A stretch of DNA of 64,000 bases from Deltaproteobacteria bacterium (GTDB lineage: Bacteria > Myxococcota_A > Polyangia > DRWM01 > JAAZOP01), in the NCBI GenBank assembly GCA_016218815.1, contig JACRCX010000008.1, positions 1-64,000 on the forward strand. Reading direction: 5' to 3'. This document shows, in pieces, positions 1 to 7,926 of the stretch (position 1 is its first letter; each line of letters starts with the position of its first letter). The notes under the pieces are model-generated. The model saw nothing but the letters and a program-made list of their open reading frames with translations, was not told where the DNA came from and made no database searches. A program made the translations under genes and the position numbers.

Positions 1-41
1 GAATCGTGCGTATCTGGGCGCCGCGCCCGACGCCACGGCGG

Positions 42-72
42 CCGCGGGCTGAAGCCCGCGGTTCGGATCCGG
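42..72 (+). repeat. REP-like palindrome, copy 1
   Basis: A perfect 8-base-stem inverted repeat reading CCGCGGGCTGAAGCCCGCGG is followed by the tail TTCGGATCCGG. The same palindrome-plus-tail recurs at 14822, 30772 and, with stem or loop variants, at 19283, 34926 (opposite strand) and 34969. It lies upstream of the histidine kinase start. An open frame runs through it, but the peptide it encodes is the one seen at other repeat copies, so it is not kinase sequence. Confidence 0.8.
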
Positions 73-149
73 AGCCCGGCCCGCCGAACCGCGCGCCTCA
101 ATTCTTAGCCGGATTCCCCTCCGTGGAAATCCAGGCTAGGGTGCAAGGC

Positions 150-2018
150 ATGCGGGGCCTGCCGCCGTGGATGACGAGCGTATCCGCGAAGCTGACGGTG
201 GGCCTGAGCCTCGTCGTTGTCGGAGTGTTCGTGCTGTTCGCCTGGCTGTTCGTTCGTTACCACGGCGAGGTGACGCTGGACCAGGCCCGCCGGGGCGCCC
301 GAATGCACCTGAACCTCATCGGCATGGCAATCGAGCACGAGATGGCGGCCAACGACCGTGATCGGCTGCGGGTCGTGTTCGAGGACTTTCGCCATGAGCC
401 GGCGATCACGCGCGTCGCCCTGCTCGACGCAAGCGGCGTCGTCCGGTACTCGACGGTTCCGGCCGACGTGGGGCGACGCGATGAGCCGGCGTCCCCGGGT
501 TGCGCGGAGTGCCACCGGCGACCGGCGGGCGAGCGGGCGCGCAGCACCGTCTGGTCGGCGGGCGGGGAGGACTTCCTGCGCACCGTAGAGCCGATCGCCA
601 ACGGGAACGACTGCCGGAGCTGCCACCCCGCCTCGCAGGCCACGCTCGGGCTGCTGCTGCTCGACCAGCCCGTGGTCGATCTCTGGGATCGTTCGGGTGA
701 CGAGGTACGCTGGTTCGCGCTCGTCGCGGCCGTCCTGGCGTTCGTCGTGCTGGCAGGGACGCTGTTCATCATGCGGACGGTCGTCCTGCGACGGGTGTCT
801 GCGCTCGCTGCAACCGCCGCTGCGATCGGCGCCGGCGATCTCGACCGGAGGGCGGCGGCCGGCGGAACGGACATGCTGGCGAAGCTGTCGGGGCAATTCA
901 ACGCCATGGCGGACGGGATTCGGGAGCGCGTGGCGGAACTGCAGCGCCTGCGGACCTTCTTCGAGACGGTGCTGGACCGCCTGGCCATCGAGGTCACCGT
1001 TTTCGACGCCGAAGGCCGGATCGAATACGCCAACCGTGCGACAAGGGACCGTTTCGGCGAGCTTGGCGGCCGGACGTGCCGAGAGGCATTCGGAATGGAC
1101 CGGCCCTGCGACCCCTGCCCGCCGCGGGAAGCGGCGGCCGCGTCGCCCGCGGTGGAGCGTCGCCACACGACGCCCGGCGGCCGGGTGCTCGACCTGGCCT
1201 GCGTCCGGATCCACGGAGCCGACGGCAAGGTACGCACGGTCGAGACGGCGGTCGATGTCACCAAAGGCGAGTTGCTGGGGCGGCGGCTCGCTCGCGCCGA
1301 GCGCCTCGCCGTGACGGGCGAGATCGCCGCAGGAGTGGTCCACGCGATCAACAACCCGCTCGACGGCATGCGGCGCGCGCTCGACCTCACCGAAGCCCGG
1401 CCGGACGATGCGCAGCGGATCAAGGAGATGCACGCCGTGCTGCGCGAAGGCATCGATCGCCTCGTGCACCTCACCGGGACGCTCCTGTCGTTCGCGCGGG
1501 TCAACGTCGACGGTCGCCGCGGACCGGTCGACTTGAACGCGGTGGCGGAAGAGGCGGCGCGCATGGTGCGGTTCCGCGCTGAGGATCGAGGGATTGCGAT
1601 CGAACTCCACCTCGCCGGCGAGTTGCCGCGGGTCGAGGCCGACGCGCAGGGGTTGCAGGAGGCGACGGTCAACATCCTTTTCAACGCCCTGGACGCCATC
1701 ACCCGCAGCGGACGGGTCGCGATCACGACCGGCGCGGCACCGGACGGTTTCGTCGAGCTGGCCGTGACGGATGACGGCAGTGGGATCGCGCCCGAGGACC
1801 TGACGCGCGTGTTCGAGCCCTTCTTCACGACCAAATCCGTGGGCAAGGGCACCGGCCTGGGTTTGTCGGTGGCGCGGCGCGTCGTCGAGGCGCACGGGGG
1901 GGAAATCACGGTCCGGTCCGTTCCCGGCCAGGGGGCGACATTCACGCTGCGGCTGCCGCACGGCGGAAACTCCGACGCGCGGCTGGCCGGGCCGGGGGAG
2001 TCCGGAGGAAGGGAATGA
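150..2018 (+). CDS. Haem-c-containing membrane sensor histidine kinase
   Basis: A 622-residue two-component sensor kinase. A membrane segment (about residues 15-36) and a second one (about 188-212) enclose a periplasmic domain with two haem c attachment motifs, CAECH (118-122) and CRSCH (155-159). HAMP (about 213-265) and PAS (about 270-375) domains follow. The PAS domain carries a Cys cluster (CREAF, then CDPC). The HisKA domain has the phosphoacceptor H398 in VVHAINNP, and the C-terminal HATPase has N, G1 and G2 boxes. The frame is open from base 6, but its first 48 codons cross the REP palindrome. ATG 150 is preferred, and ATG 171 is possible. The gene overlaps the sigma-54 activator by ATGA, so the two form a cognate pair. 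By family analogy the haems should sense redox state, oxygen or NO; the ligand cannot be read from sequence. Confidence 0.93.
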   Translation: MRGLPPWMTSVSAKLTVGLSLVVVGVFVLFAWLFVRYHGEVTLDQARRGARMHLNLIGMAIEHEMAANDRDRLRVVFEDFRHEPAITRVALLDASGVVRYSTVPADVGRRDEPASPGCAECHRRPAGERARSTVWSAGGEDFLRTVEPIANGNDCRSCHPASQATLGLLLLDQPVVDLWDRSGDEVRWFALVAAVLAFVVLAGTLFIMRTVVLRRVSALAATAAAIGAGDLDRRAAAGGTDMLAKLSGQFNAMADGIRERVAELQRLRTFFETVLDRLAIEVTVFDAEGRIEYANRATRDRFGELGGRTCREAFGMDRPCDPCPPREAAAASPAVERRHTTPGGRVLDLACVRIHGADGKVRTVETAVDVTKGELLGRRLARAERLAVTGEIAAGVVHAINNPLDGMRRALDLTEARPDDAQRIKEMHAVLREGIDRLVHLTGTLLSFARVNVDGRRGPVDLNAVAEEAARMVRFRAEDRGIAIELHLAGELPRVEADAQGLQEATVNILFNALDAITRSGRVAITTGAAPDGFVELAVTDDGSGIAPEDLTRVFEPFFTTKSVGKGTGLGLSVARRVVEAHGGEITVRSVPGQGATFTLRLPHGGNSDARLAGPGESGGRE

Positions 2019-3415
2019 GCGGGCGAATCCTGGTGGTCGACGACGAGAAGCTCACGCGCACGACGCTCGCCGTGGCGCTGCAAGACGAAGGGTACGAGGT
2101 GGCGACGGCGGCGAACGGCTACGAGGCGCTGGAGGAGTTGGAGCGTTCGCCGGCCGATGTGATCATCACCGACTTGCGAATGCCGTCGATGGACGGCCTG
2201 GCCTTCCAGGAGGAAGCGCGCCGGCGCTCGCCGGACAGCGCCGTCATCGTGGTCACCGCCTATGCCAGCGTCGACACCGCGATCCAGGCGATGCGGCTTG
2301 GGGCGGACGACTACCTCACGAAGCCGCTGCGATCGGAGGAGCTGCTGCTGCGGGTGCGCCGGCTGGTGGAGGAGCGGGAGCGCCGGCGCGAGCTGCGCGG
2401 CTTGCGCCGGGACGCCGGGGCCTGCGCCGGTCTCGGGGACGTGGTCTACCGCTCGGCCGCGATGAAGGCCGTCCTCGACCGTATCGCCGCCGTCGCCGAC
2501 GCCGACGTGACGGTGCTGATCGAGGGGGAGACGGGGGTCGGCAAGGAGGTCCTGGCGCGCGCGATCCACGCCCGCAGCGGGAGGATGCGGAGCCGGTTCG
2601 TGGTCGTCAACTGCGCCGGCCTGTCGCCGGCATTGGTGGAGAGCGAGCTGTTCGGTCACCTTCCGGGAGCGTTCACCGGCGCGGTCCGGCGGCGGGCGGG
2701 GCGCTTCGAGACGGCGGCGGGCGGCACGCTGTTCATCGACGAGGTCGACGACATCCCGCTGGCCATCCAGGGCAAGCTGCTTCGTTTTCTGCAGGACCGG
2801 ACCTTCGAGCCCGTGGGCAGCGACCAGGTGCAGACCTCGGACGCACGCGTCCTCTGCGCCACCAAGCGGTCGCTGCCGGAGCTGGTCCGCGCCGGTCGCT
2901 TCCGCGAGGACCTGTACTACCGGATCGGCGCGGTCGGCGTCGTGCTTCCCCCGCTGCGCGATCGGCCGGACGACATCGTGCCGCTGGCCGAGCACTTCGC
3001 GGCGGAGTGGTGCGAGGCGCGCGGCCGGCCTCGGGCAGAATTCGTCGACGTGACGCTGGAACGACTGCTGCAGCACGACTGGCCGGGCAACGTGCGGGAG
3101 CTGCGACACGCCGTGGAGCACGCGCTGGCGTTCTCCGCGGGCGGCGCGCTGCGCCCGGAGCACCTGCCGGCCGGCCTGGCCGCAGCCGGACCGCGGCCGA
3201 TGCTCGAGCTGCACCTGGACGCGGAAGCGAGCGTGCCGTTCCAGGAACTCGTGGCCGAGTGCGAGCGCCGACTGATCCGCTGGGCGCTCTCCCGCACGGC
3301 GGGAAATCAGCTCAGGGCCGCGGAACTGCTGCACCTGTCGCGCACGACGCTGCGCAACAAGATGGCGGCACTCGGCCTGATCGCGGAGCGCGGCGGCGGT
3401 ACGGGCGAGGAGTAG
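2015..3415 (+). CDS. NtrC-family sigma-54-dependent response regulator
   Basis: A 466-residue enhancer-binding protein with the full NtrC layout. The receiver domain (1-120) has an acidic pocket and phosphoacceptor D53 in ITDLRMP. The AAA+ domain has Walker A GETGVGKE (about 172-179), the sigma-54-contacting loop GAFTGA (about 218-223) and Walker B around LFIDEVDD. A Fis-type helix-turn-helix lies at the C-terminus (NQLRAAELLHLSRTTL). The start codon overlaps the stop of the kinase (ATGA), so phosphotransfer from that haem-sensing kinase is the obvious input. The gene converges with the five-gene envelope operon, whose last stop is 8 bases away, so it is not cotranscribed with it. No sigma-54 promoter (GG-N10-GC type) was recognised with confidence in the window, so the targets are unknown. 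Confidence 0.96.
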   Translation: MSGRILVVDDEKLTRTTLAVALQDEGYEVATAANGYEALEELERSPADVIITDLRMPSMDGLAFQEEARRRSPDSAVIVVTAYASVDTAIQAMRLGADDYLTKPLRSEELLLRVRRLVEERERRRELRGLRRDAGACAGLGDVVYRSAAMKAVLDRIAAVADADVTVLIEGETGVGKEVLARAIHARSGRMRSRFVVVNCAGLSPALVESELFGHLPGAFTGAVRRRAGRFETAAGGTLFIDEVDDIPLAIQGKLLRFLQDRTFEPVGSDQVQTSDARVLCATKRSLPELVRAGRFREDLYYRIGAVGVVLPPLRDRPDDIVPLAEHFAAEWCEARGRPRAEFVDVTLERLLQHDWPGNVRELRHAVEHALAFSAGGALRPEHLPAGLAAAGPRPMLELHLDAEASVPFQELVAECERRLIRWALSRTAGNQLRAAELLHLSRTTLRNKMAALGLIAERGGGTGEE

Positions 3416-3422
3416 AAACCGT

Positions 3423-5120
3423 TCAGAACACGAAGGCCAGGCGCGTCTGGATGGTCCACATGTCGGTGCCGCCGAGGCCGAAGGCGTCGAGGCTCAGCGT
3501 CTCGTCGTTCGGGTGAAGCCAGCCGCCCTCGACCACCGCCATCACCCGCCGGTCCCAGAAGCGGTAGCGGGCCGAGGCGTCGAGCTCGAGGCCGATGTTC
3601 GGGTGCCGGTCGTCGGGCGAGCAGTTGATCCCCTGGAACGCGACGTCGCACGCCTGGTCGGCCCAGGCGGTGAGGATCCCCAGGGTGAACTGGAGGTCCT
3701 CGAGCGGCTCGACGATGCCCGTGACCATGAAGAAGTACGAGTTGTAGACGCCCCCCTTGGACCACAGCCCTTCCTGGTCCGCCCAGTGGTCGCGCGTGCG
3801 CTGGGCCAGGAGCTCCTCGTACATGAGCAGGCCCACGTTGACGTCGGGGTTCAGGGCCATGTTGCTGAACGTGGCGTCGTTGGGATCGGAATCGCCGGAG
3901 GCATAGCCGGACTCGAGCTTGACGGTGAACATCCAGCGCTGCCAGCCGAGCCGCACGAGCCATCCCAGGACGTCGGCGTCGCGCAGCATGTACAGTCCTG
4001 ATCCCGGCGGGTCCTCTTCCCCCAGGGCGAGGGCCTTGGTGCTCCCGCGGATGGCGTCGAGCTCGCCCTCGAGGAAGAAGTCCCACAGCCGCAGCTTGAG
4101 GTAGGCGTCGAAGATGTGGATCTCGGAGGAGGTCGACGGCTGCTCGCGGAAGACGTAGTACACGCCTGCCTGGAGCGAGTCGCGGGGACCGAGCCAGTCC
4201 AGGTCGTCCTGGTGCCACACCGCGGCGACGGTCCACTCGTCGACATCGTCGTCGTCGCGGGCCAGCCAGCCCGAGTCGTAGGCGTCGCGCGGGTTCACCG
4301 GCTCGCCCGTGCGGGAATCGAGCTTCTGGAAGTCCTCGACCAGCTTGTCCCAGGACGCCACGAGGATGAGCGGCGTGTCGCCGGGATCCTCGCCCATCAG
4401 CGCGCGGACGATCGAGATCGGCTTGGTGGCGAAGAGGATGCGATCGTACGTGTCCCCGTGCCAGTTGTCGCCGAAGTCGTCGTCGAACCCCTCCCCGCCG
4501 TTGCTCAGGATGCCCAGGCCCCAGTCGGACGGCATGCGTCCGACCCGCAGGACGCCGAACTTCACGTTGGTCTCGAGCCACGCGTGCCGCACGTAGACGA
4601 AGGGCATCTCGGAGCCTTCGAGCCCCGTCTGGGACGGCTCGCCGGCGAACAGCGCCGTGGAGGAGAGTCCGGCGTTGTCGCCCCAGACGACGTTGTCCAG
4701 TGCGTCGACGGTGACGTGCAGCGTCACCCACTCGCCGTACCCGATCTCCGGCTGGAGCCGCAGTCGCTGGGTGACGTATTCCAGCGTCTCCGTCCGGCCG
4801 TCGGGATCCATGTCGAGCACGTACATCAGGTTCCCGATGACGTGCGTCCGCGCGCGGTAGTAGCCGTGCAGGTCGAGGTGGAAGCCGTCGTCCACGCCTT
4901 CGCCGGAGGCTTCGGCGGGCGGCTCGTCGCCGGCGCCTTCGCCGGTCGCGGCCGACCGGTCCGGGGCCTCGGCTCCGGGCGGCGGGGCCTCGACCTCGAC
5001 GCGTTCCCCGCTGTCGACGGTCCACCCGGTCGACACGGGCGTGTCGTCGGCGGCCGCAGCAACCGCGGGCACGAGGGAAGCGAGCAAGAACAACGGCACG
5101 CCGGTGGACAGGCCCTCCAT
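3423..5120 (-). CDS. Outer-membrane beta-barrel protein, paralogue A
   Basis: A 565-residue exported protein with a signal peptide (hydrophobic LFLLASLVPAVAAA), a short Pro/Glu-rich linker (about 25-75) and a long region of alternating Gly/Tyr/Trp-rich strands that ends in a terminal Phe (RLAFVF), as outer-membrane barrels do. It is clearly homologous to the first gene of the same operon (11820-13712). Both contain a WGLGIL motif, a nearby FATKP motif and an NVGL-M-EEL motif. The family resembles an uncharacterised deltaproteobacterial barrel family (TIGR04551-like, from memory). It is the last gene of the five-gene minus-strand operon, 21 bases after its neighbour. The start has only a weak upstream GCAGG. 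The transported substrate is unknown. Confidence 0.85.
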   Translation of the reverse strand: MEGLSTGVPLFLLASLVPAVAAAADDTPVSTGWTVDSGERVEVEAPPPGAEAPDRSAATGEGAGDEPPAEASGEGVDDGFHLDLHGYYRARTHVIGNLMYVLDMDPDGRTETLEYVTQRLRLQPEIGYGEWVTLHVTVDALDNVVWGDNAGLSSTALFAGEPSQTGLEGSEMPFVYVRHAWLETNVKFGVLRVGRMPSDWGLGILSNGGEGFDDDFGDNWHGDTYDRILFATKPISIVRALMGEDPGDTPLILVASWDKLVEDFQKLDSRTGEPVNPRDAYDSGWLARDDDDVDEWTVAAVWHQDDLDWLGPRDSLQAGVYYVFREQPSTSSEIHIFDAYLKLRLWDFFLEGELDAIRGSTKALALGEEDPPGSGLYMLRDADVLGWLVRLGWQRWMFTVKLESGYASGDSDPNDATFSNMALNPDVNVGLLMYEELLAQRTRDHWADQEGLWSKGGVYNSYFFMVTGIVEPLEDLQFTLGILTAWADQACDVAFQGINCSPDDRHPNIGLELDASARYRFWDRRVMAVVEGGWLHPNDETLSLDAFGLGGTDMWTIQTRLAFVF

Positions 5121-5141
5121 CCTGCAACCCCGCCCGAGGCG

Positions 5142-6125
5142 CTACGGGACCGGCTCGGCCAGCGGATTGACGTCGACGATGACGATGGAGTCGGCGATGC
5201 AGTTGACGCGCTTCTGTCCCAGGAGATCGAAGGGGAAGTCGGTCGCCGCCGCCGTCAGGCGTCCCAGGACCTGCAGATCCCACGGGCCGGGGGCGACCTG
5301 GGCGATGGCGTACAGGCCGTCGGCGCTGGAGTACGGCTGGCTGTCGATGCGGGCCGGGGTCTCCTCCTGGAAGTAGCGGGAGTAGCACTCCCGGTCGTTC
5401 AGCTCGTGGCAATCCTCGCCGGCGGCGTTGACCAGCCGAGCGACGATGCCCTCGACCGAGACCGGGTCGGCCGCGCAATCGCCGAACTCACCGGCGATGA
5501 TGCCGTGGCTGGCGTCCGGCGTGATCCCGAGAACGGTGGGGATGAGGCGGTAGGTGGTGTCGGAGACCGACAGGAGGCGTACCTCGCCGCCGTCGGCGTC
5601 GGGGATCTCGACGTCGTATTCGATCGTCGTCCGCACCATGCCGCCGGGCAGGTCTCCGGCGTGGACGAGGTAGGCGATGACGCCGCGCGCGGGGAGGCCG
5701 GCCACGCCCCCCGGGACCTCGCCGTTCTCGTCCGTCGGGTCCGTCGTGAGGTCCGGCGTATCGTCGACGATGTTGTCGAGGAAGATCTCGACCACGGCGC
5801 CTTCGACCCGGACCTCGTCCTCGAAGTCCTCGACGTAGACCGTCGCCGAGACGGTGGTGCCGAGGGGTTCGATGGGCGGGTTGTCCCCGACGCAGGAAAG
5901 ATCCGCGGGAAGCTCGTCCAGCGCCGGGAGGGCCAGCACGCAGGTCCCGGCGTTGCACCGGAAGCCCTGGTGGCACTCGTCCGTGCGCACGCACCCTCCC
6001 GCGGTGTCGCCGTCGCCGCCCGCGGTGTCGCCGCCGTCCGGGGTTCCGGAGTCGTCGCCGCCGCAGGAAACCCAGAGTCCCAGCGCCAGGCCGAGCGCCG
6101 CGCCGCCAATCCACATTGCCTTCAT
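5142..6125 (-). CDS. Small secreted lipoprotein with Cys-rich N-terminus
   Basis: A 327-residue predicted lipoprotein. Lys-rich start, hydrophobic stretch and WVSC precede a Gly/Asp-rich linker (GGDTAGGDGDTAGG), then a short Cys-patterned segment (CVRTDECHQGFRCNAGTC) like those on many myxobacterial lipoproteins. The remainder looks like one or two Ig/carboxypeptidase-regulatory-like beta domains, with phrases such as TVYVEDFEDEVRVEGAVVEI. No catalytic motif is visible. A good GGAGGAG stands before ATG 6125. The gene sits 29 bases after the ceramidase-like gene and 21 before the terminal barrel gene, so it is part of the same transcript. A structural or adhesion role on the outer membrane is inference only. 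Confidence 0.8.
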   Translation of the reverse strand: MKAMWIGGAALGLALGLWVSCGGDDSGTPDGGDTAGGDGDTAGGCVRTDECHQGFRCNAGTCVLALPALDELPADLSCVGDNPPIEPLGTTVSATVYVEDFEDEVRVEGAVVEIFLDNIVDDTPDLTTDPTDENGEVPGGVAGLPARGVIAYLVHAGDLPGGMVRTTIEYDVEIPDADGGEVRLLSVSDTTYRLIPTVLGITPDASHGIIAGEFGDCAADPVSVEGIVARLVNAAGEDCHELNDRECYSRYFQEETPARIDSQPYSSADGLYAIAQVAPGPWDLQVLGRLTAAATDFPFDLLGQKRVNCIADSIVIVDVNPLAEPVP

Positions 6126-6154
6126 CGTTGCTCCTCCTTCCCGCCTTCCCGGAG

Positions 6155-7876
6155 TCAGGGACGCCGCTCCAGGATGTCGAGATACGCCTGTTCGACGGTC
6201 GGCCAGCCCCGTGGCCCGATCGAGTTCGTCTCTTCGTAGTAGAACCCGAACGCCTCGTCGATGTACGGGGCGGCATCGTCCACGAAGAAGTCGTAGCTGG
6301 GGATGAAGTACCCCATCATGTCGTTGGTCAGTCCCCAGGTCATCGGGTACTCCGCCCCCTCCAGCCGGTCATAGAGGTACGGCGGGCCCGGCGCGGCCGA
6401 GAGGTCCGGCGGGTGTCCCGACGCGGGGTCGACCAACGACAGCGAGTCTGGCGTGTAGCTGCCGTCGTAGCCCCCCAGGAACTCCTCGGGACACGGCTCC
6501 CCGCCCAGCGTGTAGACCTGGGCCCGGCCGAGCTTGAGCCACGACACCTCGGTCCACAGCCAGGGGAAGTTGCCCGTTTCCAGCGGGTATGTGGGGTCGT
6601 ACCCGTGCAGCTCGCGGTTGAAGATGCCGTTGAGCAGCATCGCGTGGTAGCCGTAGTTCTCGACGATCAGCTCGATCCGGGCCCGCACCCACTGCAGGTC
6701 GAGCGTGTCCTCCGGCGCGGTCGCCTCGTCCAGCGCCCGCAAGGCGCCCACCGCGAGGATCCGCCCCACCTCCTGCGCGAAGTCGATCTCGTCCTCGTCG
6801 GTGTAGACGACGCCGTCCAGGCCGGTCGTGTGCAGGTTGTGCGGTCCGATCTGGCTGCCCAGCGCCCCCTGGGCGAAGATGGCCATGCCCCCGACGCCGG
6901 GCACGTCCGTCGTCCCCTCGCTCACCCCTTCCTCGAGGCCGACCCGCAGCGAGTGCACGTAGTCGGCGGTGAGCGAGTTGATGCGGTCGTCGGAGTATTC
7001 GGCGTGCGCCGTCCAGTTGACCAGCGTCGCGATCGTCGAGCCGTCCGAAGCGTCCTCGAATCCGAGCACCGTGAGCCAGGGGTTGAGGATCACCGGGTCG
7101 CGCCCGTCGCCGACGATGTTGGCGATGCCGAGGGTTTCGCTCTCGCCCGGCTGCGTGCGCCCGTACTTGACCCGTGCGGGGCGCAGGTCGGCCACCGCGT
7201 CGCGGACGGCGGCCTCCATCTGCTGCAGGAGGTAGTCCATGTAGTCGGGATCGACGCCCGAGCTGGTCTCGTTCAATCCCCACAGGCCGATCGTGTCGGG
7301 CCCCTCGTGGTTATGTGCGCAGGACACGAGCAGGTAGTCGATGCCGAGGTCGGCCACCGCCGTGCGCAGCCGTTCGACGTCGTCGTAGAACATGCCGATG
7401 AGGTCGGCCGAGACGATCGCGAGGAGTTTCTCGCCGGAGCGCAGGGCCAGGACCCGCGTCTCGATGTCGTCGTGGATGTCGTTGGCCGGCCGCGGGTTGC
7501 CGTAGCCGGCGATCCACACGCCGTCGAACCGTCCGTTGCCGTTGGCGTCGTCGAACTCGTCGTCGCGGATGTCGAACTCGCCGTCGCCGTCGACGTCCAC
7601 GGTCAGGGTCTCGGTGATCGTCGGGTTGGCGACCCGCTTCCCGACTCCGACCTCGAACGCGGCCGCGCCCGAGCCCGCGCACCCCGGGTCGCCGGGACAA
7701 CTCCAGAACGTGGAGGTGGAACCGCCGTCGTCGGAGACATCGGCGACGTCCCCGGCGTCGTCCCCTCCGCCGTCGGCGATCGTGGAATCGTCGCCGCAGG
7801 CAAGCGGGGCGCAGAGCATCAACGCGAGAAGCGGAGGCAGTTTTCGGTTCTCAGTTCTCAGCCGGACGATTTCCAC
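6155..7876 (-). CDS. Ceramidase-like secreted lipoprotein
   Basis: A 573-residue predicted lipoprotein resembling neutral/alkaline ceramidases (PF04734-like). It has a beta-strand ending IVSADLIGM, then SCAHNHEGPDTIG (about 182-194), which matches the His-rich zinc or substrate-site region of that family, and later a Gly-rich FAQGALGSQIGPH segment. An Asp-rich linker and EF-hand-like loops (DVDGDGEFD, DANGNGRFDG) precede the catalytic region. The frame is open further upstream, but GTG 7876 is chosen because GGAGG stands six bases before it. With that start the positive n-region of the signal peptide (RLRTENRK) is encoded by a heptad repeat. Assignment to lipid amide hydrolysis rests on motif recall, not alignment. 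Confidence 0.7.
   Translation of the reverse strand: MEIVRLRTENRKLPPLLALMLCAPLACGDDSTIADGGGDDAGDVADVSDDGGSTSTFWSCPGDPGCAGSGAAAFEVGVGKRVANPTITETLTVDVDGDGEFDIRDDEFDDANGNGRFDGVWIAGYGNPRPANDIHDDIETRVLALRSGEKLLAIVSADLIGMFYDDVERLRTAVADLGIDYLLVSCAHNHEGPDTIGLWGLNETSSGVDPDYMDYLLQQMEAAVRDAVADLRPARVKYGRTQPGESETLGIANIVGDGRDPVILNPWLTVLGFEDASDGSTIATLVNWTAHAEYSDDRINSLTADYVHSLRVGLEEGVSEGTTDVPGVGGMAIFAQGALGSQIGPHNLHTTGLDGVVYTDEDEIDFAQEVGRILAVGALRALDEATAPEDTLDLQWVRARIELIVENYGYHAMLLNGIFNRELHGYDPTYPLETGNFPWLWTEVSWLKLGRAQVYTLGGEPCPEEFLGGYDGSYTPDSLSLVDPASGHPPDLSAAPGPPYLYDRLEGAEYPMTWGLTNDMMGYFIPSYDFFVDDAAPYIDEAFGFYYEETNSIGPRGWPTVEQAYLDILERRP
7838..7863 (-). repeat. Heptad tandem repeat (TTCTCAG family) inside a signal peptide
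   Basis: Degenerate 7-base tandem units (TTTTCGG/TTCTCAG/TTCTCAG on the plus strand). The same family occurs at 30692-30715, 30821-30857 and 35023-35051. Here it overlaps codons 5-13 of the ceramidase-like gene and encodes the basic n-region of the signal peptide. Confidence 0.75.
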
Positions 7877-7888
7877 GTGTGCCCTCCG

Positions 7889-7925
7889 CTCCACCGCTCC
7901 ACCGCTCGGCCGCTCGGCCGCTCCG
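7889..7925. repeat. Octad tandem repeat between operon genes
   Basis: About five degenerate 8-base units (CGCTCCAC twice, CGCTCGGC twice, CGCTCCGC) fill most of the 50-base spacer between the large hydrolase gene and the ceramidase-like gene. It ends one base before the hydrolase stop codon. Confidence 0.7.
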
Positions 7926-7926
7926 C

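Noticed and set aside
6-149. N-terminal extension of the haem-sensor kinase
   Set aside because: The extension is translated REP palindrome, and the same peptide appears at other palindrome copies. A normal membrane-protein start lies at 150 or 171.
257-3334. A 1025-codon minus-strand open frame antisense to the kinase and activator
   Set aside because: It is Arg/Pro/Ser-rich without any domain, and both sense genes have complete, ordered motifs. Long antisense frames are expected at this G+C content.
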